Source of the DNA: UBA4744 sp963707435
Lineage (GTDB): Bacteria > Actinomycetota > Acidimicrobiia > Spongiisociales > UBA4744
Direction of reading: 5' to 3'
DNA: 64,000 nt
Assembly (NCBI GenBank): GCA_963707435.1
Contig: CAVPPF010000003.1
Coordinates: forward strand, 1-64,000
The position numbers and the translations under genes are program-made. This document shows, in pieces, positions 43,734 to 52,836 of the stretch (positions are counted from its first letter, which is position 1; every line of letters starts with the position of its first letter). The notes under the pieces were generated by a model, which saw nothing but the letters and a program-made list of their open reading frames with translations, searched no databases and had not been told where the DNA came from.

Positions 43734-44795
43734 TTAGCCGGTGCTCCGCAGCACGTAGTCGCCTGCGTCGTCGTCCCACTCGAATTCAATGAGTCCCCGG
43801 GCCCGGGCAGCCTTGCAGAACTGGAGGAAGCCTCCGAAACCGTAGAGCCGCTCGGAGAACTCGGGTTGGCGCTTGCGGAGGTGGTTCTTGAGACCCGACA
43901 TCAGCGGACGGCCATTCCCTTTCTCCAGATCGGCCACAACCTCCTGCAGGAGCACGAACGCAGCATCCTCTCCCCGCCCCTCAGCAGGGAATCCAACCTC
44001 GGGGTCGCCCTTGGCCGTCCCTTCGGTGAGTTCGATCACTTTGCGCTCTTCGAGGTGACGCAGCAGTTCTCCAAAGGCGCGGAATCCGTAGTCGGGTTCG
44101 TTGAACGTCGGGTCCTTGCGCAGCAACGCTCGTTTGACCGACGATGCGAGTACGGCCCCTCCGCTCGTCCTCTGCAGCCCGGCGAGCGTCTGGGTTACCA
44201 GGGCGGAAAGGTCGTCGAGTGAGGCTGCCGGAGGTTCGGTCGGCGGCTCCGGGGCGGTTTCAGCCCTCGGCTGGGATGCCCGGCTCCCCGCTTCACGCGA
44301 AGAAGGGACATCGACTCCCTCGAGGCTCTCGTAGAAGAGGAATTCGTCACACGCGGGTGGCAGCAGCGCGGACGTCGAGTCCTTAATGCCGACACCGATG
44401 ACCCGCTTGTTGAGTTCTCTCAGCTTGTGCACGAGTGGCGTGAAGTCGCTGTCCCCCGTGCCGATGACAAAGGTGGTGATGTAGTCACGTTCGAAAGCCA
44501 TCTCGAGCGCATCAACCGCCATCTTGATATCCGCTGCGTTCTTGCGAGCCGGTCCCATCCGCTGGGGGATCTCGATGAGCTCAACGTGGTGGCGGGTGAG
44601 GCGCTGGCGGTCGTCGCCGAAGAACGACCAGTCCGCGTACGCCTTCCTGGCGACTACCCGGCCGCGATCGGCGAGCGCGTCGGCTATCGGTTTCAAATCG
44701 AACTGGAATCCGTTGAGGTTGTCCCGCGCTCCGATCGCCAGGTTCTCGTAGTCCAGGAAAAGCGCAATCCGTTCTTCTTCAGGAGCCATGCTCAT
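43734..44795 (-). CDS. NYN-domain nuclease-like protein with two OST-HTH/LOTUS domains
   Basis: A 353-residue protein. Residues about 5-165 form a PIN-like NYN (LabA/DUF88) domain with the acidic sites IALFLDYENLAIG, KNAADIKMAVDALEMAF and VIGTGDSDFTPLVHKLRELNKRVIGVG. These are the metal-binding Asp positions of RNases in this fold. A Pro/Ala linker leads to two OST-HTH (LOTUS) modules: SVKRALLRKDPTFNEPDYGFRAFGELLRHLEERKVIEL and GLKNHLRKRQPEFSERLYGFGGFLQFCKAARARGLIEF. The pair suggests RNA binding plus cleavage. ATG 44795 is chosen because the longer frame overlaps the divergent HAD gene. Confidence 0.9.
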   Translation of the reverse strand: MSMAPEEERIALFLDYENLAIGARDNLNGFQFDLKPIADALADRGRVVARKAYADWSFFGDDRQRLTRHHVELIEIPQRMGPARKNAADIKMAVDALEMAFERDYITTFVIGTGDSDFTPLVHKLRELNKRVIGVGIKDSTSALLPPACDEFLFYESLEGVDVPSSREAGSRASQPRAETAPEPPTEPPAASLDDLSALVTQTLAGLQRTSGGAVLASSVKRALLRKDPTFNEPDYGFRAFGELLRHLEERKVIELTEGTAKGDPEVGFPAEGRGEDAAFVLLQEVVADLEKGNGRPLMSGLKNHLRKRQPEFSERLYGFGGFLQFCKAARARGLIEFEWDDDAGDYVLRSTG

Positions 44796-44888
44796 CAGCG
44801 TAGCCGTCGAAGGCTGATCCGGCCCATCCGGGACCGACCACACGCGAAAACCCGTCTGGTACCGTGATCGGAACGACCCGGGGAGCTC

Positions 44889-45659
44889 ATGACAGATTCT
44901 GGGGCAGCCTTTTTCGACCTCGATCGGACCCTGATCAGCGGTTCGTCGGTGTTCGTCTTCGGGCTTGCCGCGTGGCGGTCCGGGCTGGTGCCGACCAGCG
45001 ACCTCATCGGCGATGCACGAAACGCCATCGGGTTTCGGTTGACGGGAGCTTCCGACGAGAAGACCGCCGCAGTTAGGGATCGCATTCTCGGCGCCATTGC
45101 CGGCACGAGCGTTGCCGAACTGCGAGCGCTCGGCGATCAGGTGATTCCCCGGCTCCTCAAGGACGTGCGGCTCGAGGCCCGCGGCCTCATCGATCTCCAT
45201 CACGACGCCGGGCGGGACACCTTCATCGTTTCTGCGTCGCCGATCGAGATCGTCGAGGATCTCGCCGTGGCGATGGGCATGACCGGCGGAATCGGAACCG
45301 TCGCCGAGATCGTCGACGGCGTCTATACCGGGCGTCTCGCCGAACCCTTCTGCTACGGGGAGGGCAAATCGCTGGCGATCACCAAGCTGGCAGAGCAACG
45401 CGGCTACGACCTTCGCCTCTCCTATGCCTACAGCGATTCGGCCGGCGACCTCCCGTTCCTGGAGCAGGTCGGCCATCCGGTTGCCGTCAACCCGGATCGA
45501 GCACTGCAGTCACTGGCGTACCATCGCGGATGGCCGATCATCGTGTTCAGCCGGAAGGCGAAGCAGGTCATCAAGACCACCACGGCGGTTGCCGGAGCGG
45601 CCGGACTCGCGACGGCGACCTACTTCCTGGGCAGGCACCGGGGTCGGTCGCGTGTTTGA
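44889..45659 (+). CDS. HAD-IB family phosphatase (SerB/CicA-like)
   Basis: A 256-residue HAD hydrolase. Motif I is FFDLDRTLISGSS (nucleophile and acid Asp), motif II is FIVSASPIEIVEDLA, motif III Lys is probably in GEGKSLAITKLAEQ, and motif IV is YAYSDSAGDLPFLEQVG. An HAD-IB helical cap is at about residues 20-100, and a C-terminal membrane helix (TTTAVAGAAGLATATYFLG) is followed by a basic tail, so the enzyme is tethered to the membrane. Relatives dephosphorylate phosphoserine or lysophospholipid-type substrates; the substrate here is not known. Confidence 0.88.
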   Translation: MTDSGAAFFDLDRTLISGSSVFVFGLAAWRSGLVPTSDLIGDARNAIGFRLTGASDEKTAAVRDRILGAIAGTSVAELRALGDQVIPRLLKDVRLEARGLIDLHHDAGRDTFIVSASPIEIVEDLAVAMGMTGGIGTVAEIVDGVYTGRLAEPFCYGEGKSLAITKLAEQRGYDLRLSYAYSDSAGDLPFLEQVGHPVAVNPDRALQSLAYHRGWPIIVFSRKAKQVIKTTTAVAGAAGLATATYFLGRHRGRSRV

Positions 45660-45704
45660 ACGGTGCTCCGGGCGAACACTCCTCGGGCTGGGAGAATCTC
45701 GCCG

Positions 45705-46193
45705 GTGAACCGTTGCTCGATTCGGTCGGTCACACCGGCGGAGGCGTTCCCTCTCCGGCGCTATTTGCTCCGGCCGATGCTGCCTGCCCGGGCATCCCAC
45801 TATGAAGGGGATGACCTCCCCGGCGCCTTCCATCTCGGGGCCTTCGCCGAGCTGGGCGACGAAGAAGAACTGGTGGGAGTTGTGTCGTTCCTGCCACAGA
45901 ACCCGGCAGGCGAATTCGACCGTCGGGTCTACCAGCTGCAGGGCATGGTCACGCTTCCGGCCGTCCGCAACCAGGGCGTCGGCGCCCGGCTGGCCGGACA
46001 CGGACTGGCCCGCCTCACCGCACAGGGCGCCACCCTCGTCTGGTGCAACGCCAGGACGGCCGCATCATCCTTCTACGAGCGGCTCGGCTTTCGTGCCGAA
46101 GGCGAGGAATTCATGACCCCCGGGACCGGGCCGCACTACCGATTCGTGCTCGACCTCAAGGCAGGCCGATCTGACGAGCAGGCCTTTGCATGA
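45705..46193 (+). CDS. GNAT-family acetyltransferase
   Basis: A 162-residue GNAT domain. Motif A is YQLQGMVTLPAVRNQGVGARLAGHGLARL (acetyl-CoA pyrophosphate-binding RNQGVG), and motif B is VWCNARTAASSFYERLGFRAEGEEFMTPGTGPHYRFVLDL. This version resembles the ElaA/YjdJ-like small-molecule acetyltransferases. A GTG at 45705 (VNRCSIRSVTPAEAF) fits the fold start and has GGGAG about ten bases upstream; GTG 45663 is an alternative. It follows the HAD gene closely and may be co-transcribed. Confidence 0.85.
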   Translation: MNRCSIRSVTPAEAFPLRRYLLRPMLPARASHYEGDDLPGAFHLGAFAELGDEEELVGVVSFLPQNPAGEFDRRVYQLQGMVTLPAVRNQGVGARLAGHGLARLTAQGATLVWCNARTAASSFYERLGFRAEGEEFMTPGTGPHYRFVLDLKAGRSDEQAFA

Positions 46194-46288
46194 GCGGCAC
46201 AGAGCTACGAACTGGAGTGATGGATTCGCGGTGACGGGAAGACCCACCGGTGGCCGGGCGCCCAGGTGTCCTACCATTGCCCGGACAG

Positions 46289-46361
46289 GCCCTCGTAGCT
46301 CAGGGGATAGAGCAACTGCCTCCTAAGCAGTAGGTCGCAGGTTCGAATCCTGCCGAGGGCG
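46289..46361 (+). tRNA. tRNA-Arg (anticodon CCU)
   Basis: A complete cloverleaf: acceptor GCCCTCG with CGAGGGC, D stem GCTC/GAGC, anticodon stem ACTGC/GCAGT with loop CTCCTAA (anticodon CCT, reading AGG), and T arm with GGTTCGAATCC. CCA is not encoded. It lies between the GNAT gene and the FAD oxidoreductase gene. Confidence 0.97.
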
Positions 46362-46404
46362 CACAGCTCGGCGTGGCCACGGTGCAGGATGCGAGGAGGG
46401 CTCG

Positions 46405-47640
46405 ATGGACAAGGCGGATGTCGTAGTAGTCGGCGGAGGCATCATCGGTTCCGCCATCGCCTATCAGCTCGCCGCGCGGGACTATGGGCGGGTAGTTCTG
46501 GTCGAACGGGGAGCCGGGCCCGGAGAAGGCTCGACCGGTGCTTCGTCATCGATCGTTCGAACGCTGTACAGCCGACCCGAGACCGTGCGCCTGGCTCTCC
46601 ACGGCCAGACGGCGTACCAGAACTGGGCTGAGTTCACCGGGGTCGAACAACCCCGATCCCGATTCCATACAACCGGCATGCTGTGGATGATGGGATACAC
46701 GGCCCCGGAGGCAAATGCCGCGCGTGATCGCCTGGTCGACCAGGGAGGGCATGCTGAGGTACTCGACGCGCCCGGTGTGCGAACTCGCTTCCCGGCCCTC
46801 TCCACGTGCGCCGAGCCCTTCGACCTCAGCGGCGAAATCCCGCACGAATGCAGGGATCTGGAGGCGGCCCTCCTCGAGCCCGACGCCGGGTTCGCCGACC
46901 CCACCGGCGCCAACCAGGACCTGATCGAAGCAGCTCGACGGGAGGGGGCGGAAGTCTCGTTCCGGTCCGAAGTGCTTGGGATCCGCAAGAACGGCAGCCG
47001 GGTATCGGGAGTGGATCTCACCGACGGCCGAACGGTCTCCGCCCCGCTGATCGTGAACGCAGCAGGACCATGGTGCAACCGCCTCAACGATATGGCCGGT
47101 GTCCGGCTCGGGTGGACCATCAACCCGACCCGCGTGCAGGTTGGCTACCGTCTTCGGCCCCCCGAGGTCCCGGCTCCCATCCCCATCGTGGCGGACGCAT
47201 CGACCGGCATCTACTTCCGGCCGGAGGCGTCCGGCCGGCAGATCCTGTTTGGTTCGGTACTGGCCGAAGACGAGAGCGAACTGGTGGATCCCGACACCTA
47301 CAACCCGGCAGCGGATACATCCTTTCTCCAGCACAAGATCCATGCGCTCCACCATCGCCTCCCCGATCTGCCGCACCGGGGCACGCTCACCGGGATCGCC
47401 GGCCTCTATGCCATCAACGAGGAGGATGTCCACCCGGTCCTGGGGCCGACCAACATGGAAGGCTGGTGGGTTGCCAACGGGTTCAGCGGGCACGGATTCA
47501 AGCTCGCTCCCATGATCGGATCGATGATTGCCCGGGCCATGACCGGCACGACCCGTCCCTTCGATACCGACGTCCCCATGTCGTTCTTCGGTGTCGACCG
47601 CACACCCCTAGCCGTCCGCGAGAAGAACGTCCTGGCCTGA
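46405..47640 (+). CDS. FAD-dependent amino acid/sarcosine oxidase-like oxidoreductase (DAO family)
   Basis: A 411-residue flavoenzyme of the DAO fold. The N-terminal dinucleotide site is VVVVGGGIIGSAIAYQLAARDYGRVVLVERG, followed by GSTGASSSIVRTLYSRPETVRLAL, the second FAD-contact region VNAAGPWCNRL and the C-terminal GWWVANGFSGHGFKLAPMIGSMIA. Relatives oxidise the C-N bond of glycine, sarcosine, proline or D-amino acids. The next gene, 9 bp downstream, is an ornithine-cyclodeaminase homologue. The two may act in sequence on an imino acid or amino acid; this is inference. Confidence 0.87.
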   Translation: MDKADVVVVGGGIIGSAIAYQLAARDYGRVVLVERGAGPGEGSTGASSSIVRTLYSRPETVRLALHGQTAYQNWAEFTGVEQPRSRFHTTGMLWMMGYTAPEANAARDRLVDQGGHAEVLDAPGVRTRFPALSTCAEPFDLSGEIPHECRDLEAALLEPDAGFADPTGANQDLIEAARREGAEVSFRSEVLGIRKNGSRVSGVDLTDGRTVSAPLIVNAAGPWCNRLNDMAGVRLGWTINPTRVQVGYRLRPPEVPAPIPIVADASTGIYFRPEASGRQILFGSVLAEDESELVDPDTYNPAADTSFLQHKIHALHHRLPDLPHRGTLTGIAGLYAINEEDVHPVLGPTNMEGWWVANGFSGHGFKLAPMIGSMIARAMTGTTRPFDTDVPMSFFGVDRTPLAVREKNVLA

Positions 47641-47649
47641 GGGGACAAC

Positions 47650-48522
47650 GTGCGATACCTGGGCCCCGAGGATTTGCGAGCGGCACTCCCGATGCATGCT
47701 GCCATCGAGGCGATGGTCGCGGCGTTCGGTGATGATCGGGATGTGCCCGCCCGCGTTCAGCTGGGACCTTCGCTGTTCATGCCCGGCCGGGTTGCCGGGC
47801 TCACCGGCATCAAGGTGGTGTCGACGGTTCCCGGCAATCCCAGGGGCATCGTCGTGGTCTTCGACGAGAACGGCGACCCGCTGGGCCTGGTCGACGGACC
47901 GACGCTGACTGCCATCCGGACCGGAGCGGGGGCGGGACTGGCCACCCGCCTCCTGGCCAAACCGGACGCGCACACGATGGCCATGCTTGGGTGCGGATCC
48001 ATGGCCGCCGACCAGATAGCGGCGGTCCGGGCGGTGCGCCCGATCGATCGGGTCTCGGTGTGGAGCCGCGATCCGTCCAGAGCCGAGGCCTTTGCGGTCA
48101 AGGTGGGGGGCGAACCGGTCGACGACCCGGACCGGGCAGTGGCCGCCGCAGACATCGTCACCACCGCGACGCCCGCCGAAGAGCCCCTCTTCGCGGATGG
48201 GGCGATCCAACCGGGAACTCACATCAATGCGATCGGATCGTTCACGCCGCGGATGGCCGAGGTTCCCCCGGGCACCGTGAACCGGGCATTCGTGGTCGTT
48301 GACGAAGTGCAGGCGGCAGCTCGCGAGGCAGGTGATCTCATTCAAGCCGGGCGACAACCCGATGCAACGCTCGGCGATCTTCTCAGCGAGCGCGTGCATC
48401 CACCGGCAACCGGCCCGACACTCTTCAAGTCGGTGGGCATCGCTTCCCAGGACGTAGCGGCCGCGGCGGCGGCCCTCGCCCGCGCCGCAGAGACCGGAGG
48501 CGGCGTCGAGATCGACCGCTGA
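47650..48522 (+). CDS. ornithine cyclodeaminase/mu-crystallin family protein
   Basis: A 290-residue member of the OCD/mu-crystallin family. It shows KVVSTVPGNPRGIVVVFDENGDPLGLVDGPTLTAIRTGAGAGLATRLLA, the Rossmann motif MAMLGCGSMAADQIAAV, DIVTTATPAEEPLF and GTHINAIGSFTPRMAEV. Relatives act as ornithine cyclodeaminase, ketimine reductase or alanine dehydrogenase, and exact activity cannot be read from sequence. The GTG start follows the oxidase stop by 9 bp, so the two are one operon. Confidence 0.86.
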   Translation: MRYLGPEDLRAALPMHAAIEAMVAAFGDDRDVPARVQLGPSLFMPGRVAGLTGIKVVSTVPGNPRGIVVVFDENGDPLGLVDGPTLTAIRTGAGAGLATRLLAKPDAHTMAMLGCGSMAADQIAAVRAVRPIDRVSVWSRDPSRAEAFAVKVGGEPVDDPDRAVAAADIVTTATPAEEPLFADGAIQPGTHINAIGSFTPRMAEVPPGTVNRAFVVVDEVQAAAREAGDLIQAGRQPDATLGDLLSERVHPPATGPTLFKSVGIASQDVAAAAAALARAAETGGGVEIDR

Positions 48523-48595
48523 CCATACCGGTTGATCACCCAGAACGTTCGTCGGCCGCTTCAGGTGGGATAGTGCTCCACTAGCCTTGTTGCTG

Positions 48596-50074
48596 ATGCC
48601 CCAGACCTACTACGAGCGGTTGTCCTTCCTCGACGGATCGTTTCTCGCCCTCGAATCCCCAACGACGCACATGCACGTGGCCGGTGCCTCGATCTTTGAG
48701 GCTGCCCCGCTCACCAAACCCGACGGCGGTGTCGACATCGAGAAGATCCGCACGTTCATCGAGTCGAAACTCCAGTACGTCCCCCGCTACCGCCAGCACC
48801 TGGCCCGGGTACCCATCGAGAAGAACCCTGTCTGGGTCGACGACGAACATTTCGATCTCGACTACCACGTTCGCCATATCAGCCTCCCCAAACCCGGGAG
48901 CGAAGCGCAGCTCGCCTCGATGATGGGACGGCTGCTCTCCCAACAGCTCAACCGCGCAAAACCGCTCTGGGAGCTGTGGGTAGTCGAAGGCCTGGAAAAC
49001 GACCGCTTTGCACTTGTCTTCAAGATCCACCACTGCATGATCGACGGGCTCTCCGGCGTCGACCTGATGGCCGTCCTGCTCAACTTCGTGCCGACCGACG
49101 AGATCGAAGACATCAAGCCATTCGATCCGCGACCGGCTCCGGGCGGCGCGCAGTTGTTGGTCGGGGAGTCGCTGCGACGGGCCCGGCGCGTCCTCCGGGC
49201 TGCGCAGGGGATCCCCCATCTGGCCGAAGAGGCGATGGCAATCGGAGCCGAGATTCAACGTCGTGCCAAAGCCGTCTCATACTCGCTGACCTCCGGCTGG
49301 CTGACGCCCGCTTCCCGCACTCCCATCAACGAGAAGATCGGACCCAACCGTCGCTTCGAGTGGCTCAGGTTGCCGCTCGCCGACGTGAAGGAAGTCAAGG
49401 ACCTGATCGGTGGAACCGTCAACGACGTCGTGCTCACCACGGTGGCGGGGGCAGTACGCAAGTTCTTCATCGAGGAGCGCGGGTTCCCGGTCGACGGCCT
49501 CGAATTCCGGGTGATGGCCCCGGTCAGTGTTCGATCCAAGGACCAGCGAGGACGAATGGGCAACCAGGTGGCCATGTGGCTGGTCCAGCTGCCAATCGAC
49601 GAACCGGATGCGCTGCGCCGCTTCGCCATCGTTCAGGACCACACCCTCCACCTGAAGAACACCAATCAGGCGCTCGGTGCCTCGACCATCGTGCAGCTCA
49701 GCTCCGGAACGCCGGCCACGTTGCTCGGCATGGCGGCCCGGCGCGCCACCCGGATCCGCCCTTTCAACATGACGGTCACGAATGTACCGGGTCCGCAGTT
49801 CCCGATGTACATGCTCGGCTCGAAACTGCAGGCCCAATACCCGGCCGTTCCTCTGTGGGCGGGCCACGGCCTGGGTGTTGCCCTCTTCAGCTACAACGGC
49901 GAGCTGGCATGGGGTTTGAACGCCGATTGGGATCTCGTGCCGGATGTGTCGGCGTTTACGGACTACATCCGGGCGTCGTTCGCAGAGCTCCACCGGGACG
50001 CACGGCGCGTCGCCGGACTCGACAAACCGAAAAAGAAGGGCAAGAAAAACAGCTCCAAGAAGCCGAAGGTCTAG
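48596..50074 (+). CDS. wax ester synthase/diacylglycerol acyltransferase (WS/DGAT)
   Basis: A 492-residue WS/DGAT of the actinobacterial Tgs type: N-terminal YERLSFLDGSFLALESPTTHMHVAGASIFE, catalytic HHCMIDGLSGVDLM (HHxxxDG), FEWLRLPLADVKEVKDLIGGTVNDVVLTTVAGAVRKF, and the C-terminal TVTNVPGPQFPMYMLGSKL. It makes triacylglycerol or wax esters for storage and ends in a Lys-rich tail. The preferred start is ATG 48596 (MPQTYYERLSF). Together with the beta-oxidation block it indicates active lipid turnover. Confidence 0.93.
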   Translation: MPQTYYERLSFLDGSFLALESPTTHMHVAGASIFEAAPLTKPDGGVDIEKIRTFIESKLQYVPRYRQHLARVPIEKNPVWVDDEHFDLDYHVRHISLPKPGSEAQLASMMGRLLSQQLNRAKPLWELWVVEGLENDRFALVFKIHHCMIDGLSGVDLMAVLLNFVPTDEIEDIKPFDPRPAPGGAQLLVGESLRRARRVLRAAQGIPHLAEEAMAIGAEIQRRAKAVSYSLTSGWLTPASRTPINEKIGPNRRFEWLRLPLADVKEVKDLIGGTVNDVVLTTVAGAVRKFFIEERGFPVDGLEFRVMAPVSVRSKDQRGRMGNQVAMWLVQLPIDEPDALRRFAIVQDHTLHLKNTNQALGASTIVQLSSGTPATLLGMAARRATRIRPFNMTVTNVPGPQFPMYMLGSKLQAQYPAVPLWAGHGLGVALFSYNGELAWGLNADWDLVPDVSAFTDYIRASFAELHRDARRVAGLDKPKKKGKKNSSKKPKV

Positions 50075-50118
50075 CGACCGCGCCTGCGCAATCCGGCCTG
50101 CTGAATTCGCCCTCTACA

Positions 50119-51027
50119 GTGTCTCCCGTGATTCGTCTCATCGCTCTGCTCGGCGTTCTTGCCATCTCTTTCACCGCCGTCCTCGTCCGGCTCGCAGACG
50201 TGAGCCCGCTGACCGCGGGCTTCTTTCGTGCCGCCTATGCCCTCCCCGTCCTGTTCGGGTTGTGGCTTCTGACCAGACGCTCCGATCGACGCTCTCCCGC
50301 CGACCGGCGGCTGGGGTTCGTCTCGGGTTTGATTCTTGCGGTCGATTTGTGGTTGTTTCATTCGGCCATCGCAGCCATCGGTGCCGGACTCGGCACCCTC
50401 CTCGCCAACATCCAGGTCGTGTTCGTTGCTCTCGCCGCCTGGGCCATCCACGACGAACGGCCCAGCACAACGGCGTTCATCGCGATTCCGGTCGTCTTCA
50501 CCGGTGTTGCCCTGCTCTCGGGACTGGGCAGGGCCGACGCCTACGGGAGCGATCCGGTAGCAGGCGTGATCCTCGGGGCATTCTCGGGCATCGCCTACGC
50601 GTCGTTCATCCTGACCTATCGGACGGCAAATCGCAGCCAGAGCTCCGCCGTCGGCACGCTGCTGGATGCCACGGTGGGAGTAGCCGTCGGCACCGGTCTG
50701 TTCGGCCTGGTCACCGGAACCCTCGATCTCAGTTTCGTCTGGCCGGCCCATGGCTGGCTGATGGCCATTGCCCTGATCGCCCAGGTGTTCGGTTGGATCA
50801 TGATCGGGTACGCCCTTCCCCGGCTGCCGGCGCTCACCACGTCGGTGCTGATCATGATGCAACCGATCGGCGCCCTCATCTGGGGTGCCCTGATATTCAG
50901 CGAACGGTTGTCGGTGCTGCAAGGCACCGGCGTGGCCATCATCCTCTTCGGCGTCACGGCGATCAACGTACGCGGGAGCGTCCGACCCCCGGCCACCAAT
51001 CTCGCGGAACCGAGCACCCCTCACTAA
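50119..51027 (+). CDS. EamA/DMT-family transporter
   Basis: A 302-residue membrane protein with ten helices arranged as two EamA repeats: IALLGVLAISFTAVLVRLADVSPLTAGFFRAAYALPVLFGLWLL, and the second from VAGVILGAFSGIAYASFILTYRTANR to LTTSVLIMMQPIGALIWGALIFSERLSVLQGTGVAIILFGVTAIN. Drug/metabolite exporters of this type move amino acids or other small molecules; the substrate is unknown. GTG 50119 or 50128 could be the start. An open frame reaching further back runs out of frame through the WS/DGAT gene and is not coding. Confidence 0.87.
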   Translation: MSPVIRLIALLGVLAISFTAVLVRLADVSPLTAGFFRAAYALPVLFGLWLLTRRSDRRSPADRRLGFVSGLILAVDLWLFHSAIAAIGAGLGTLLANIQVVFVALAAWAIHDERPSTTAFIAIPVVFTGVALLSGLGRADAYGSDPVAGVILGAFSGIAYASFILTYRTANRSQSSAVGTLLDATVGVAVGTGLFGLVTGTLDLSFVWPAHGWLMAIALIAQVFGWIMIGYALPRLPALTTSVLIMMQPIGALIWGALIFSERLSVLQGTGVAIILFGVTAINVRGSVRPPATNLAEPSTPH

Positions 51028-51067
51028 TTCCGGCCGTACCTATGCTTTGGCGGTGGCACCCGCAGTA

Positions 51068-52071
51068 ATGCAAGCAGTGGTCGCGCATCCTCCGGGCGAT
51101 GAGGATCAGTTGCGGGTCGCAGCGCTGCCCGTTCCCCGACCCGGAGCCGGCGAGGTTCTGGTGCGGGTCCAAGCAGCCGCCGTCAGCTCACTGGACATCG
51201 GCATTCTCTCGGGGTCGATAGACGTCGATCTTCCCTTTCTGATGGGGTCCGATGTGGCCGGAGATGTGGTCGTCGTCGGCCCCGCGGTAACGGCCTGCTC
51301 TCCCGGCGATCGGGTTCTGGCACTCAGCGACTCCGTTGGACGGACTCGACCGGGCGGATACGCGGACTATGTGGTCGTACCGGCTGCGGACTTGCATCCC
51401 ATTCCCGCAGGTGTCTCCTTCGTCAGCTCGGTGAGCGTCGGCCGTGCCTTCTCGAGAGCCTGGACGGCCCTCCTGCACGACGGCCGGCTGGGGATGAACG
51501 AACGGGTGGTCGTGGTCGGCGCCGAAGAACCGGAGGGAATCGCCGCTCTCCAGATCTGTCGCTGGAAGAAAATGCAGCGTGATCGCCGTCTCGAACGGCC
51601 GCCATGCGCAGCGACTCCAGGCACTCGGCGCCACGCGGGTTGTGTCGCAATCGGCCCCGGACCTCCCGGATCATGTCCGGGTTGGTCTCGGCACGCACGG
51701 CGCTTCACTGGTCTTCAATGTTGCTGGTTCGGCCCTGCCGGATTCGCTGAAGATGCTCGAGCGTCATGGACGCCTGGTGGTCATCGGTGGCGCCATTGCT
51801 CAGGTGCTTCGATGTTCGCCGGCTGGTCGAATTGCGGGCGCACATCATCGGTTGTGGGGCCGGCGGCGATGCCGCCGACTTGCACCACATCCACAAGCTG
51901 ATCGGCGAAACGGCCTTCCTGCCGGTGGTCGACTCGATCTATCCACTTTCGCAAGCCGGCCGAGCCCACCGGCGAGCGGCGTCGGAAGCAGCCTTCGGCA
52001 CCGTGGTTCTCGTGCCCGACCACCTCTTCCGCTCAGGCGAGCAAGTCGGCCAGCTTCTCGAAGAAGACTGA
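51068..52071 (+). CDS. zinc-free MDR alcohol dehydrogenase/quinone oxidoreductase-like, frame broken
   Basis: An MDR-family oxidoreductase in three frames. ATG 51068 begins MQAVVAHPPGDEDQLRVAALPVPRPGAGEVLVRVQAAAVSSLDIGIL, with GSDVAGDVVVVGPAVTACSPGDRV. After a break near 51565-51580 follows AVSNGRHAQRLQALGATRVVSQ and SLVFNVAGSALPDSLKMLERHGRLVVIGGA. After a break near 51795-51810 the C-terminus follows (VDSIYPLSQAGRAHRRAASEAAFGTVVLV). The second Rossmann glycine motif is weak around the first break. The 3' end overlaps the convergent gene by about 39 bp. Substrate unknown. Confidence 0.78.
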
Positions 52072-52767
52072 TCTCGCCAGAACCTGCTCCGCCCCCAGGC
52101 GTCCGGCGCTGCGAAGCGCATCCCGGTTCACGTGTGGCCCGTAGGCGACCACCCGCACGCCGGCTTGCGCCAACGTTTCGACGGCTACCAGAGCATCGGG
52201 TACCGATAGATCAATGAGCGCAAGAGCGGGCAAGGGCCCGGCGGGGTCCATGTTGCCCGCAACCCGGGCGGGCCACACGACCAGTTTCGCTCCGGATCGC
52301 TCGACCGGCTGCTCGATTCTCGAACGATCCATGAGGTTCGACGACAGGAGACCCACCCATCGCGAGGGCCGGACGGACCCGGCCTTTTCGGCGCCCCAGG
52401 CCAGGTGCGCCATCCAGACCTCATCACCCAGCGGGCGGGAAGAAGCGGGAGCCAGACTGAACAGGTCGCCGGGCAGGGCGGCGACGGCTCCCAGGTCGCG
52501 ACGGAGGGGCTCGATCCCGGCTTCCGCGAGTGCATCGGTTGGAAACCGCATCGCTTCCTGAAACACCTCGAGTGGCCCGCGGCGTTGCTCGGCGAACGGC
52601 AGGACCAGCAAAGCTTCGAGGTTGTCCTGCAACCAGGCCCGGCCCTCCGCCAGAGCATCGTCAAACGATGGTGGACGATCCACGCCGAGCTCCTGGAGGC
52701 GTCGTTCGATGTATCCGGCGTAGGCCGAGAGCATGCTGGTCATGAGTTCCTGTGCAGCATCATTCAT
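52033..52767 (-). CDS. protein of unknown function (244 aa)
   Basis: A soluble, mainly helical protein with no domain I recognise. The N-terminal half is acidic and amphipathic (MLSAYAGYIERRLQELGVDRPPSFDDALAEGRAWLQDNLEALL). The C-terminal half has a flavodoxin- or receiver-like alternation (KLVVWPARVAGNMDP, PALALIDLSVPDALVAVETLAQAGVRVVAYGPHVNRDALRSAGRLGAEQVLARSVFFEKLADLLA). That tail could be a degenerate phosphoacceptor or ligand-binding alpha/beta domain, with no clear phosphorylation triad. The ends overlap the convergent oxidoreductase gene. Confidence 0.65.
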   Translation of the reverse strand: MNDAAQELMTSMLSAYAGYIERRLQELGVDRPPSFDDALAEGRAWLQDNLEALLVLPFAEQRRGPLEVFQEAMRFPTDALAEAGIEPLRRDLGAVAALPGDLFSLAPASSRPLGDEVWMAHLAWGAEKAGSVRPSRWVGLLSSNLMDRSRIEQPVERSGAKLVVWPARVAGNMDPAGPLPALALIDLSVPDALVAVETLAQAGVRVVAYGPHVNRDALRSAGRLGAEQVLARSVFFEKLADLLA

Positions 52768-52836
52768 GACGCAGCCAGGGTAGGACGGATCGTGTCTCCG
52801 ACACGGGTACGCCGATCGAGCGACGAGGACACCGGT

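Noticed and set aside
43536..44222. Plus-strand open frame through the 81-bp repeats
   Set aside because: The open frame comes from the 81-bp period and then runs antisense through the NYN gene; no ribosome-binding site.
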